A DNA stretch of 64,000 nt from Flavobacterium buctense (GCF_014486695.1 NZ_JACTAB010000004.1:292498-356497), one strand, 5' to 3'. Positions 52,614 through 61,217 are shown, counted from the stretch's first letter. Notes: generated by a model not told the origin, from the sequence alone. Made by a program: numbers and translations.

Positions 52614-54203
52614 ATGCCAAACGACTGTATCAGCTATCAAGAATCAGGTTATTTTACTAAACTAATGATGGATTATTTAGTAGAAAAGCCAGAGCTGAAA
52701 GCTTTATACAATCGATTCCCGAAACTTGAAAATTTTGGGCCTCAAATCGAGGAAAAGGCGAAAAATTATCCCGTTGAATATCGAAAAACTTTAGTGACTG
52801 CGCTAAATAATCAATACAATGGTTTTAAAGCTTCTAAAGCAACCCAAACTAATATTGCGCTTCTATCTGACTCTAAAACCTTTACAATAACAACCGGTCA
52901 TCAGTTAAACTTATTCACCGGTCCGTTGTATTTTTTATATAAAATTGTGTCGGTTATCAATCTTTGCAAGGAATTAAAACAAGCTTATCCGGAACATCAT
53001 TTTGTGCCGATTTATTGGATGGCCACGGAAGATCACGATTTTGAAGAAATCAATTTCTTTCATTTCAAGAATACCAAAATCAAATGGGACCGAGAAAGTC
53101 ATGGCCCTGTGGGTCGTTTGTCAACAGCAGGCTTAGAGAAAGTTTTTGAGGTTTTTGCCAAAGAATTAGGCTTAGGCGAAAATGCCCAGTACTTAAAAGA
53201 CCTATTCGACAACAGTTATTTGAAACATGCAAATTTAGCCGATGCTACCCGATATTTAGCCAACGAATTATTTGGAGATTCCGGGTTGTTGATTCTCGAT
53301 GGTGATGATGTTTCACTAAAGCAATTATTTATTCCTTTTATCAAAGAAGAATTACTCCATCAAACTTCATTCAACAACGTAACAAAAACGAATGCCCTAT
53401 TAAAAGAATACACCATTCAAGTAAATCCAAGAGAAATCAATCTTTTTTATCTTGAAGATACTATTCGAGAGCGTATTGTTTTTGAGGACAATCAATTTAA
53501 AGTCAACAACACCCATCTGGTTTTCTCGGAAGAAGAAATTCTAGAGCTTTTAAAAACAAATCCCGAGCAATTCAGTCCAAATGTAATTCTGCGTCCGCTT
53601 TACCAAGAAGTGATTTTACCCAATCTTTGTTACATTGGCGGTGGTGGCGAAGTTGCTTATTGGTTGCAATTGAAAGCAAATTTTGAAGCTAATAACATCA
53701 CTTTTCCAATCTTGTTGGTACGAAATTCTGTTTTGTTAACCACCGAAAAACAAGTACAAAAAGCAGACAAACTCAATCTTTCTTGGGCAGATTTATTCAG
53801 CAATCAGCAAACTTTATTTGATAAAAAAACCCAAGAGTTTTCGAAATTCAATCTCGACTTTTCGGCGCAAAAAGAACATTTGAAAAAACAATTCGAAGCC
53901 TTAAACCAATTAGCAAGTCAAACAGACAAGTCGTTTTCAGGTGCTGTCAAGGCACAAGAAGTGAAACAAATTAAGGGCTTAGAGAATTTAGAAAAGCGGT
54001 TGCTCAAAGCGGAGAAAAAAATCCATTCTGAAAAATTAGAGCGCATTATTCAATTGCAAAACGAATTATTTCCCAATCAGTCTCTACAAGAGAGAAAAAA
54101 CAATTTCGGGGAATTCTATCACGAAGCCGGTAATACTTTGAAAACCAAACTATTCGAAAAATTACATCCGTTAGAAGCTAAGTTTACGATTATCACGATT
54201 TAA
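52614..54203 (+). CDS. bshC: Putative bacillithiol synthase (cysteine-adding enzyme BshC)
   Basis: The 529-residue protein catalyses the last step of bacillithiol synthesis, adding cysteine to glucosamine-malate. The motif TITTGHQLNLFTGPLYFLYK near the N-terminus is the family hallmark. PIYWMATEDHDFEEIN, VLRPLYQEVILPNLCYIGG and a long coiled-coil (about 400-490) follow. The normal length supports a full gene. No bshA or bshB lies in this window. Confidence 0.93.
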   Translation: MPNDCISYQESGYFTKLMMDYLVEKPELKALYNRFPKLENFGPQIEEKAKNYPVEYRKTLVTALNNQYNGFKASKATQTNIALLSDSKTFTITTGHQLNLFTGPLYFLYKIVSVINLCKELKQAYPEHHFVPIYWMATEDHDFEEINFFHFKNTKIKWDRESHGPVGRLSTAGLEKVFEVFAKELGLGENAQYLKDLFDNSYLKHANLADATRYLANELFGDSGLLILDGDDVSLKQLFIPFIKEELLHQTSFNNVTKTNALLKEYTIQVNPREINLFYLEDTIRERIVFEDNQFKVNNTHLVFSEEEILELLKTNPEQFSPNVILRPLYQEVILPNLCYIGGGGEVAYWLQLKANFEANNITFPILLVRNSVLLTTEKQVQKADKLNLSWADLFSNQQTLFDKKTQEFSKFNLDFSAQKEHLKKQFEALNQLASQTDKSFSGAVKAQEVKQIKGLENLEKRLLKAEKKIHSEKLERIIQLQNELFPNQSLQERKNNFGEFYHEAGNTLKTKLFEKLHPLEAKFTIITI

Positions 54204-54222
54204 AACCAACAAGTTTTCAACA

Positions 54223-54236
54223 CGAAAACGTTTTCG
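54223..54236 (+). promoter_or_regulatory. LacI-type operator, site 1
   Basis: CGAAAACGTTTTCG is a perfect 14-bp palindrome of the AAACGTTT LacI/SusR type, 26 bp from site 2, upstream of the T9SS Sus-like gene. Confidence 0.5.
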
Positions 54237-54249
54237 AATCAATTGACTT

Positions 54250-54260
54250 GAAAACGTTTA
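54250..54260 (+). promoter_or_regulatory. LacI-type operator, site 2
   Basis: GAAAACGTTTA repeats the AAACGTTT core of site 1, with centres 26 bp apart. A possible promoter (TTGACTTG at 54243 and TACTTTTA at 54273) overlaps it, which would suit repression. Confidence 0.45.
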
Positions 54261-54316
54261 AAAAACATTCCCTACTTTTAGAAATAATATATTGATTAAT
54301 TCTGAAATTATTAGTT

Positions 54317-55477
54317 ATGAAAAGAAAACTACTTAGCTTACTTCTTTCGTTTTTTGCTTTTAATGCAGTTGCACAAACCATTTCCATAGTAGGAACCGGT
54401 GTCAACGGTTGGCCACCTACTAACGGTCCGGAAATTACACTTTCGACTACAGACAACATCACTTATACCATTTCCAACTTGGTGCTCACTACCGGAGTGG
54501 TTAAATTCAGACAAGATTATGGTTGGACAACCAATTGGGGAGGCAGTACTTTTCCTAACGGACAAGGCACGCAAAACGGTCCGGATATTCCTACAGTTGC
54601 CGGCACTTATGATGTGACTCTAAACAGAATCAACGGAACTTACACTTTTATAGGAACAGCTGCATTCCCAAGTATAGGTATTTGGGGTCCGGCAGTAGAT
54701 TCTCAAAATGGTTTTAATGGTCCCGATGTTGATATGTTGACCAATGACGGGATTACTTACACCCTTTCAGGATTCAATTTTAGTAGCGGTAATGCCTATT
54801 TCAGACAAGACAACGCTTCTAATTTTGTATGGGGAAGCACTGCCTTTCCAACCGGAACAGCCGTTTTAAATGGCCCATCGATTCCGGTAAACGGTGGTGA
54901 GTTTTTTGTAACCTTTAATAAAAATACCGGTGCTTACAGTTTTTCATTTCCGAGTATTGGAATTTTAGGCACTGCTTTGAATGGTTTTGAGGTAGCCGAT
55001 ACGGATTTGACTACCACTGACGGATTGGGTTATACTATTTCCAATTTAACTTTGACGGATGGTGTGGTTAAATTTAGAAAAGACAACAGTTGGACAACCA
55101 ATTGGGGTGCACTTGATTTTCCCATCGGAACCGGTACACAAAATGGTCCTGACATTCCGGTGACCGGCGGAACTTATACTATTTCCTTTGAACGAACTTC
55201 GGGGAATTACACGTTTACCAATACTTTATCAAGTGCTCAAAATAATTTAATGCAATTGAAAGTATATCCAAACCCAACCAACGTTGATTGGATCCTATCC
55301 CATTCGGAGATGATAGACAGCCTTCAACTTTTTGACATTAGCGGTAAAGAACTTTTGACAATACAACCCAAGGCGAATGAATATGTACTTTTAGGAAGTG
55401 GACTGTCAAATGGGGTCTATTTTGTCAGAATACAATCAGGATTGGATTTCACTTGGCGAAAAATTATCAAAAATTGA
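54317..55477 (+). CDS. T9SS-exported protein with three SusE/SusF-like repeats
   Basis: The 386-residue protein has a signal peptide (about 1-19), then three similar ~95-residue modules. Each contains an SIGI(W/L)G-like strand, a KFR(Q/K)D segment and a NGP.IP segment (about 22-117, 118-212, 213-305). The modules resemble the starch-binding repeats of SusE/SusF. A type A T9SS sorting domain ends the protein (about 313-386: VYPNPT, LFDISGKEL, NGVYFVRI, ending KIIKN). It is likely attached to the surface and binds alpha-glucans. Two LacI-type palindromes upstream suggest control by maltose/starch. Confidence 0.8.
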   Translation: MKRKLLSLLLSFFAFNAVAQTISIVGTGVNGWPPTNGPEITLSTTDNITYTISNLVLTTGVVKFRQDYGWTTNWGGSTFPNGQGTQNGPDIPTVAGTYDVTLNRINGTYTFIGTAAFPSIGIWGPAVDSQNGFNGPDVDMLTNDGITYTLSGFNFSSGNAYFRQDNASNFVWGSTAFPTGTAVLNGPSIPVNGGEFFVTFNKNTGAYSFSFPSIGILGTALNGFEVADTDLTTTDGLGYTISNLTLTDGVVKFRKDNSWTTNWGALDFPIGTGTQNGPDIPVTGGTYTISFERTSGNYTFTNTLSSAQNNLMQLKVYPNPTNVDWILSHSEMIDSLQLFDISGKELLTIQPKANEYVLLGSGLSNGVYFVRIQSGLDFTWRKIIKN

Positions 55478-55512
55478 TAAACGTTGTATTTTTTATAATG
55501 ATTTAAAAACGT

Positions 55513-55520
55513 TACTTTTG
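55513..55520 (+). promoter_or_regulatory. ndk -7 promoter box
   Basis: TACTTTTG followed by CACC fits TAnnTTTG, 29 bp before the ndk ATG. Confidence 0.6.
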
Positions 55521-55549
55521 CACCCGAATTTAAAATCATTTATATCAAA

Positions 55550-55969
55550 ATGGCAACAAACAGAACTTTTACCATGATTAAACCGGATGCTGTTGAAAAC
55601 GGACACATCGGTGGAATATTAAATATGATTACTGAAGGTGGTTTCAGAATTGTAGCATTGAAATTAACACAATTAACAGTAGCTGATGCTCAAAAATTCT
55701 ACGCTGTTCACTCGGCTAGACCTTTTTTCGGTGAGTTAGTTGAATTCATGACACGCGGACCAATCGTAGCGGCCATCTTAGAAAAAGACAATGCAGTAGA
55801 AGCTTTCAGAACTTTAATCGGGGCAACAAACCCTGCTGATGCCGCTGAAGGAACCATCCGTAAAAAATATGCTACTTCTATCGGAGAAAATGCAGTTCAC
55901 GGTTCAGACTCTGATGAAAATGCAGCTATTGAAGGTGCTTTTCACTTTGCCGGAAGAGAGCAGTTTTAG
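55550..55969 (+). CDS. ndk: Nucleoside diphosphate kinase
   Basis: The 139-residue enzyme transfers gamma phosphate between nucleoside di- and triphosphates. [33 protein letters not shown] and catalytic His117 in [10 protein letters not shown] are all present. The length is slightly below the usual 150, as in other Bacteroidota. It has its own -7 box TACTTTTG (55513-55520) and terminator. Confidence 0.96.
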   Translation: MATNRTFTMIKPDAVENGHIGGILNMITEGGFRIVALKLTQLTVADAQKFYAVHSARPFFGELVEFMTRGPIVAAILEKDNAVEAFRTLIGATNPADAAEGTIRKKYATSIGENAVHGSDSDENAAIEGAFHFAGREQF

Positions 55970-56015
55970 TTTTCAGTCTCAGTCACAGTTGGCAGAAATC
56001 GACTGTATAAAATAT

Positions 56016-56049
56016 AAAATCCCGTTTCAAATGAAGCGGGATTTTTTTA
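56016..56049 (+). terminator. ndk terminator
   Basis: ATCCCGTTTC (56019-56028) pairs with GAAGCGGGAT (56033-56042) with one G-U pair, then seven T. Confidence 0.85.
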
Positions 56050-56103
56050 TTTAATGGAATAAAAAATCTATTAACTTTGAACTAAAGCAATAAATTCAAA
56101 TCT

Positions 56104-56574
56104 ATGAAGTCAACTTTAGAGATAGCCAATCGATTCAAAGAGGTCATATTCAATGGAACTTGGATTGCTAACACTAATTTTAAAGATCAATTGTCTGAAA
56201 CCCATTGGGAATTAGCCACTACCAAAGTCGGTGAATTAAATACGATAGCCATTTTAGCACAGCACATTCACTATTATATCAACGGAATAAAAAATGTTTT
56301 TAAAGGAGGAACGCTAGATATCAGAGACCAATACAGTTTTGACTTTGCTCCTATTGATTCTCAAAACCAATGGGAAGATTTCTTAATGCGATTTTGGAAT
56401 GATGCTGCAGAATTCGCTTCGCTGATTGAACAAATGCCCGAAGAAAAATTAAGTCAAGTATTTGTAAACGAAAAATACGGAACACATCAAAGAAACATTG
56501 ATGCCATGATTGAGCATGCTTATTATCATTTAGGCCAAATAGTTTTGATAAAAAAATTAGTAACAAAAGTCTAA
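56104..56574 (+). CDS. DinB-like (DUF1572) protein
   Basis: The 156-residue all-helical protein fits the DinB/DUF1572 four-helix bundle. The metal-site histidines are visible: His in ILAQHIHYYINGI and the C-terminal IEHAYYHLGQIVLIK. Family members are metal-dependent small-molecule transferases, in some cases thiol (bacillithiol) S-transferases. The presence of bshC in the window makes that role possible, but the substrate is unknown. Confidence 0.85.
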   Translation: MKSTLEIANRFKEVIFNGTWIANTNFKDQLSETHWELATTKVGELNTIAILAQHIHYYINGIKNVFKGGTLDIRDQYSFDFAPIDSQNQWEDFLMRFWNDAAEFASLIEQMPEEKLSQVFVNEKYGTHQRNIDAMIEHAYYHLGQIVLIKKLVTKV

Positions 56575-56606
56575 AATAACTTATTTTTACAGAGAAAACT
56601 TTCAGT

Positions 56607-57083
56607 ATGAGAAACATAAAACTGAATTTCCTTTTGCTTTTACTCACTGTTCTAACGCTATCTTGTTCTAAAGAAGATAACAATGATGTTTGTTTGGAAA
56701 CCAATGTGTCCATGGTAATCAATGGAGAATTGCAAACATTTCAAACTACCGGACGTGGCATTGATCTTAATCAGGATGGTGGTTATACCTTGCGGATTTG
56801 GTTGTCTAGAGGAAGTAGTAACCCTTCATTGGAACAATCTATTCTCATCGTTCTTCCTTACCAAAAAAGAGGTGATAACGTTTTAGATAACTTTATGTAC
56901 AATCAATACTCAATCGGGACAACGTTTAATGGAGATTTTTCCAATGGCACTATCGAAAGCAAAGTAATAACCAACTCCAATACGTGTTTCTATGCCACTT
57001 TTTCCGGCACCTTTAATGATGGCAACCAAGAATTTGTGATTACCGATGGAAAGCTAAGCTATCAATATGAAACACCTTTTTAA
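56607..57083 (+). CDS. Hypothetical lipoprotein
   Basis: The 158-residue protein has a lipoprotein signal (LLLLTVLTLSC, Cys20), followed by SKEDNNDVC and a beta-rich domain (VSMVINGELQTFQTTG, GGYTLRIWLSRG, TCFYATFSGTF). I do not recognise the family. It is followed 39 bp later by an outer-membrane barrel gene on the same strand, and the two may form an operon. Confidence 0.7.
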   Translation: MRNIKLNFLLLLLTVLTLSCSKEDNNDVCLETNVSMVINGELQTFQTTGRGIDLNQDGGYTLRIWLSRGSSNPSLEQSILIVLPYQKRGDNVLDNFMYNQYSIGTTFNGDFSNGTIESKVITNSNTCFYATFSGTFNDGNQEFVITDGKLSYQYETPF

Positions 57084-57122
57084 AACCAAAATTTTCAAAC
57101 CATACTATATATTTAAATCACT

Positions 57123-57758
57123 ATGAAAAAACAAGTATTTGCCACATTAGTCCTCTTATTCCTTTCGGGTTCAGTCATGGCGCAAGAAACAACCACCAAA
57201 AAAGACAGTAAATTTGAACTTGTAGTCAACGGTAAATTGGGTTTTGCCCAATTAAAACAATCCGGAAACATCACTTTAAATGGTAATCTAACCGGTAGTG
57301 ATGTTTTGTTGGCCTATAAAATCAGTCCGAAATGGGAATTGGCTGGCGGTATTGGCTTTTATGAATTCAACACCAATGCTACTTCTTTCGGAAACAGCTA
57401 TAGTCTAAAAAATTCTTATTTGCGCATACCAGTACAATTTAATGGTGATTACAGTATATTTAATGATGAAAAAAGCGGAAATGAAAAAATATTCTTCACC
57501 ATCGGCTTAGGATTGTATGCTAATTCGTTATTAAAACAAGAATTCGAAGCGATAAACGGAAGCACCGAGGTAAAGAATTTTGGTTGGAATATTGGTTTCT
57601 CAAGTCAGGTTGGAGCAAAGTTTATTATAAACGAAAACATTAATTTAGCCCTAGGCATAGAAAGTCAAAGCGATATAACCAAATCCCAAAAAGACGATAA
57701 TGACCAAAAATTAGAACAATTTAACGGGATGTATTTTAGAATAGGATTTAAGATTTAA
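57123..57758 (+). CDS. Outer-membrane beta-barrel protein
   Basis: The 211-residue protein has a signal peptide (MKKQVFATLVLLFLSGSVMAQ) and about eight amphipathic strands (FELVVNGKLGFAQLKQ, WELAGGIGFYEF, LRIPVQFNGDY, FFTIGLGLYANS, NIGFSSQVGAKF, NLALGIESQSD, MYFRIGFKI). It ends with a typical C-terminal barrel strand. The function is unknown; it may pair with the lipoprotein encoded just upstream. Confidence 0.82.
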   Translation: MKKQVFATLVLLFLSGSVMAQETTTKKDSKFELVVNGKLGFAQLKQSGNITLNGNLTGSDVLLAYKISPKWELAGGIGFYEFNTNATSFGNSYSLKNSYLRIPVQFNGDYSIFNDEKSGNEKIFFTIGLGLYANSLLKQEFEAINGSTEVKNFGWNIGFSSQVGAKFIINENINLALGIESQSDITKSQKDDNDQKLEQFNGMYFRIGFKI

Positions 57759-57839
57759 TACTTATACTTTCCAAACGAAAAAAATCTTGTTTTAACACTT
57801 ATCAGTTTAAGCAAGTCTCAACTTAACTGCCGAATAACC

Positions 57840-57869
57840 AAAAAAAAAATCCCGATTTCTCGGGATTTT
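57840..57869. terminator. valS terminator, bidirectional
   Basis: ATCCCGA (57849-57855) pairs with TCGGGAT (57860-57866). The long A run gives U-tracts on the minus strand, 4 bases past the valS stop, and T follow on the plus strand for the convergent barrel gene. Confidence 0.85.
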
Positions 57870-57872
57870 CTA

Positions 57873-60500
57873 TTACTGCAAACTGGCTAAACTCTGCTCT
57901 ATCGTGGCAATCTTCGCCAAAGCATCAGCTTCTTTCTTGCGTTCGTTATCAATTACTTGAGGCGGTGCACCGGAAACGAATTTCTCGTTTGCCAACTTGC
58001 CTTGCACACTGCGCAAGAAACCTTGGGTGTATTTCAACTCTTCGGTTAGCTTGGCAATTTCGGCTTCAATGTCGATATTTCCGGAAACCGGGATAAAATA
58101 TTCGTTTGATTTTACACGATAAGTAAGCGCACCATCAATTTTTTCGGTGATGTATTCTAAAGAAGTGATATTCCCTAATTTGGTTATCACACTGTCAAAA
58201 TAAGTAGATGCTTTTTCGTTATTCACCACTTTCAAATCGACTGCATCTTTCATCGCAATGTTTTTGTCTTTACGAATGGTTCTCACGCCGGCAATCACTT
58301 CGGCAGCGAAATCAAAATCGGCAATTAGTTTTTCGTTAAACGAAGTTACTTTCGGATATTCAGCAATAATCAAAGCTTGTTCCGGAGTTCTTTCGGCTAT
58401 GTATTGCCAGATTTCCTCGGTTAAGAAAGGCATGAATGGATGCAACAATTTCAAGTTGGCTTCCAACATTTCTATGGCTTTGTCAAAGGTCGCACGGTCG
58501 ATTGGTTGTTGGTATGCCGGCTTAATCATTTCTAAGAACCAAGAACAGAAATCGTCCCAAACCAATTTGTAAATGCTCATCAAAGCATCAGACAAACGGT
58601 ATTTTTCAAAATGGTCTTCAATTTCTACTAAGGTTTGCTGCAACTTGGCTTCATACCATTCGATAGCCACTTTTGAACTATCCGGTTGGGCAATATCGGT
58701 CACTTCCCAACCTTTAATTAGGCGGAAGGCATTCCATATTTTGTTCCCAAAAGCTTTACCGTTGTTGCACAATTCTTCGTCGAACATAATGTCATTTCCG
58801 GCAGAAGCGCTCAACAGCAATCCTACTCTAACCCCATCGGCACCGAATTTTTCAATCAGTTCCAAAGGTTCAGGCGAATTCCCTAATGACTTCGACATTT
58901 TACGGCGTTGCTTGTCGCGAACCAATCCGGTCAAATAAACATTCGTAAATGGTTTTTGTCCGGTATATTCATAACCCGCGATAATCATACGCGCTACCCA
59001 GAAAAACAAAATATCCGGTCCGGTTACCAAATCGTTGGTTGGATAATAGTATTTAAAATCTTCATTTTCAGGTTCCATGATACCACCAAAAACGGCAATT
59101 GGCCACAACCATGAGGAAAACCAAGTGTCTAGAGCGTCAGCGTCTTGTATAAGGTTGTCGGTTGTCAGTTGTCGGTTGCCGGTTTTTTCCTGTGCTAATT
59201 TTAAAGCATCCTCAATATTTTCACCTACCACAAAATCTTCTTTTCCGTCTCCGTAATAGTAAGCCGGAATTTGTTGTCCCCACCACAATTGGCGCGAAAT
59301 GTTCCAGTCGCGTATGTTTTCTAACCAATGACGGTAAGTATTGTTGAAACGCGCCGGATACAATTTTACTTCTTCTGTTTCTAAAACCGCTTTAATGGCC
59401 GGTTTTACCAAATCTTCCATGCGCAGGAACCATTGGTCAGACAAACGCGGCTCGATAACGGCTTTGGTTCTTTCTGACGTTCCTACTTTGTTGAGGTGGT
59501 TTTCGGTTTTGGCTAGCGAGCCTATTTTTTCCAACTCCACTGCGATTTCTTCACGTACTACAAAACGGTCTTTGCCTTGGTAATGCAAACCATAACTGTT
59601 CAACGTTGCGTCTTCGTTAAAGATATCGATGATTTCAAGATTGTGTTTTTCACCTAAAGCTTTGTCATTGATATCATGCGCCGGTGTAACTTTTAAACAA
59701 CCGGTTCCGAATTCCATATCCACATACTCGTCGAAAATGATTGGAATGACGCGGTTACAAATAGGCACAATGGCATTTTTTCCTTTCAAATGGGTATAAC
59801 GTTCATCATCGGGATGGATACAAATGGCGGTATCGCCTAAAATCGTTTCCGGACGCGTGGTGGCAATGGTTACGAATTCATTGGAACCTTCAACAGCGTA
59901 TTTTAAATGGTATAATTTGCCTTGTCTTTCTTCGTAGATTACTTCTTCATCAGAGAGTGTAGTCTTAGCTTCCGGATCCCAATTAACCATGCGGTAACCT
60001 CGGTAGATTTGGCCTTTATTGTATAAATCTACGAACGAACGAATTACAGACGCCGACATATCCGGGTCCATCGTGAATTTCGTTCTGTCCCAATCACAAG
60101 AACAACCTAATTGCTTCAATTGCTCGAGAATTGTTCCGCCATACTTTTCGGTCCAATCCCATGCGTGTTTTAGGAATTCCTCACGGGTTAAATCGTTTTT
60201 GTTGATGCCTTCGCTTTTCAACTTCGCCACAACTTTTGCTTCGGTTGCAATTGATGCGTGGTCGGTTCCCGGAACCCAACAAGCATTGAAGCCTTTCAAA
60301 CGCGCACGACGGATTAAAACATCTTGAATTGTGTTGTTCAACATGTGTCCCATGTGCAATACACCAGTCACGTTTGGTGGTGGAATCGTTATCGTATAAG
60401 GAGTTCTATGGTCGGGTTTGGAATGAAAATAGTTGTTTTTCATCCAGTAGTCGTACCACTTTTTTTCTACTTCTTTGGCGTTGAATTGAGCTGGAATCAT
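57873..60500 (-). CDS. valS: Valyl-tRNA synthetase
   Basis: The 875-residue class I synthetase has the HIGH motif as HMGHML (in PPNVTGVLHMGHML), a CP1 editing domain with TTRPETILGDTA, the KMSKS loop (RRKMSKSLGN), an anticodon-binding domain and a C-terminal coiled-coil (about 810-875). In the middle, the residues TGNRQLTTDNL before IQDADALDTWFSSWLWP are encoded by a 7-bp-period repeat array (59154-59188) rather than typical family sequence. The -7 box is at 60683-60690. The leader of about 175 nt holds a repeat array and an antisense Flavo-1-like element. Confidence 0.96.
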   Translation of the reverse strand: MIPAQFNAKEVEKKWYDYWMKNNYFHSKPDHRTPYTITIPPPNVTGVLHMGHMLNNTIQDVLIRRARLKGFNACWVPGTDHASIATEAKVVAKLKSEGINKNDLTREEFLKHAWDWTEKYGGTILEQLKQLGCSCDWDRTKFTMDPDMSASVIRSFVDLYNKGQIYRGYRMVNWDPEAKTTLSDEEVIYEERQGKLYHLKYAVEGSNEFVTIATTRPETILGDTAICIHPDDERYTHLKGKNAIVPICNRVIPIIFDEYVDMEFGTGCLKVTPAHDINDKALGEKHNLEIIDIFNEDATLNSYGLHYQGKDRFVVREEIAVELEKIGSLAKTENHLNKVGTSERTKAVIEPRLSDQWFLRMEDLVKPAIKAVLETEEVKLYPARFNNTYRHWLENIRDWNISRQLWWGQQIPAYYYGDGKEDFVVGENIEDALKLAQEKTGNRQLTTDNLIQDADALDTWFSSWLWPIAVFGGIMEPENEDFKYYYPTNDLVTGPDILFFWVARMIIAGYEYTGQKPFTNVYLTGLVRDKQRRKMSKSLGNSPEPLELIEKFGADGVRVGLLLSASAGNDIMFDEELCNNGKAFGNKIWNAFRLIKGWEVTDIAQPDSSKVAIEWYEAKLQQTLVEIEDHFEKYRLSDALMSIYKLVWDDFCSWFLEMIKPAYQQPIDRATFDKAIEMLEANLKLLHPFMPFLTEEIWQYIAERTPEQALIIAEYPKVTSFNEKLIADFDFAAEVIAGVRTIRKDKNIAMKDAVDLKVVNNEKASTYFDSVITKLGNITSLEYITEKIDGALTYRVKSNEYFIPVSGNIDIEAEIAKLTEELKYTQGFLRSVQGKLANEKFVSGAPPQVIDNERKKEADALAKIATIEQSLASLQ
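59154..59188. repeat. 7-bp-period array inside valS coding sequence (GTTGTCG type)
   Basis: GTTGTCG, GTTGTCA, GTTGTCG, GTTGCCG, GTTTTTT in register. In the valS frame three units (21 bp) give seven codons, so the insertion keeps the frame; it encodes part of TGNRQLTTDNL. Confidence 0.8.
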
Positions 60501-60504
60501 ATAT

Positions 60505-60545
60505 AGATTGTTAGACTTCTTAGATTGTTAGACTTTTCAGATTAC
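60505..60545. repeat. 8-bp-period array (AGATTGTT/AGACTTCT type)
   Basis: AGATTGTT, AGACTTCT, a one-base slip, AGATTGTT, AGACTTTT, CAGATTAC. It lies 4 bases from the valS start codon. The unit matches the nadC/pyrD spacer array at 7298. Confidence 0.75.
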
Positions 60546-60568
60546 AAAAGGACAATACATTTACCTTT

Positions 60569-60652
60569 CTAGCCCCGATTGAAGAAGTTACCATGTAACT
60601 CGTAAAGCGGGAATAAGGATGGCTGAAACTCACTGACCACTCGCTCCTGAAC
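60569..60652 (+). ncRNA. Dispersed structured element, Flavo-1-like, copy 3
   Basis: It begins CTAGCCCCGATTGAAGAA, has a small hairpin AAGTTACCATGTAACT, then AAAGCGGGAATAAGGATGG and ends CTCGCTCCTGA. It is on the strand opposite to the valS leader in which it lies. Confidence 0.55.
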
Positions 60653-60682
60653 TTAATGGCACACCTTTTGTAAACTGAACTG

Positions 60683-60690
60683 CAAAAGTA
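60683..60690 (-). promoter_or_regulatory. valS -7 promoter box
   Basis: TACTTTTG followed by CA on the minus strand fits TAnnTTTG. It implies a leader of about 175 nt. Confidence 0.5.
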
Positions 60691-60725
60691 ATTAATAAAG
60701 ACTTTAGAAAAAATTAAGAGTTAAA

Positions 60726-60759
60726 TTTTTGTGTATTAATTTAAACGGAGTATTTTTAC
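60726..60759 (+). promoter_or_regulatory. Promoter of the DUF1573 gene
   Basis: A -33-like TTTTTG (60726-60731) is separated by 19 bp from TATTTTTAC (60751-60759). The spacing fits Bacteroidota promoters, 24 bp before the ATG. Confidence 0.5.
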
Positions 60760-60782
60760 TAACCAAATAATAAATTTCACCT

Positions 60783-61217
60783 ATGAAAAAATATATACTT
60801 ATCGCGACCATTTTTGTAAATGCTGTAGTTTTTGCCCAAGCGGGTCCGAAAATTGAGTTTAAGGACAAAGACAATACGATAGATTACGGAAAAGTAACTA
60901 AAGAAGAGGATAATGGAGTAAGGGTTTTTGAATTTACCAATACTGGAACTGCGCCACTGATAATTAACAATGTGCAGTCGAGTTGCGGTTGTACTGTTCC
61001 TTCTAAACCTACCGAGCCGATTGCACCGGGAAAAACCGGAAAGATTGAGGTGAAATACAATATGAATCCCGGACCTATTAGAAAAACCATTACGGTAGAA
61101 ACTAATGCCATCAATGCCGAAGAAGGTCGAGTGGTACTAAAAATTAAAGGAGAAGTAATTGTAAAACCGGCTGAGAATCTCTTAGAAAAGAAGACTAAAA
61201 GTCCGATGATGCAATAA
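60783..61217 (+). CDS. DUF1573 domain-containing exported protein
   Basis: The 144-residue protein has a signal peptide (about 1-19: MKKYILIATIFVNAVVFAQ). The DUF1573 Ig-like fold follows: DYGKVTKEEDNGVRVFEFTN, GTAPLIINNVQSSCGCTVPSKPT, IAPGKTGKIEVKYN and ITVETNAIN. The CGC pair is conserved in the family, which is common in Bacteroidota and of unknown function. It is divergent from valS. Confidence 0.88.
   Translation: MKKYILIATIFVNAVVFAQAGPKIEFKDKDNTIDYGKVTKEEDNGVRVFEFTNTGTAPLIINNVQSSCGCTVPSKPTEPIAPGKTGKIEVKYNMNPGPIRKTITVETNAINAEEGRVVLKIKGEVIVKPAENLLEKKTKSPMMQ

Noticed and set aside
305..60545. Short tandem arrays as possible CRISPR
   Set aside because: Units are 7-8 bp with no spacers and no cas genes nearby.
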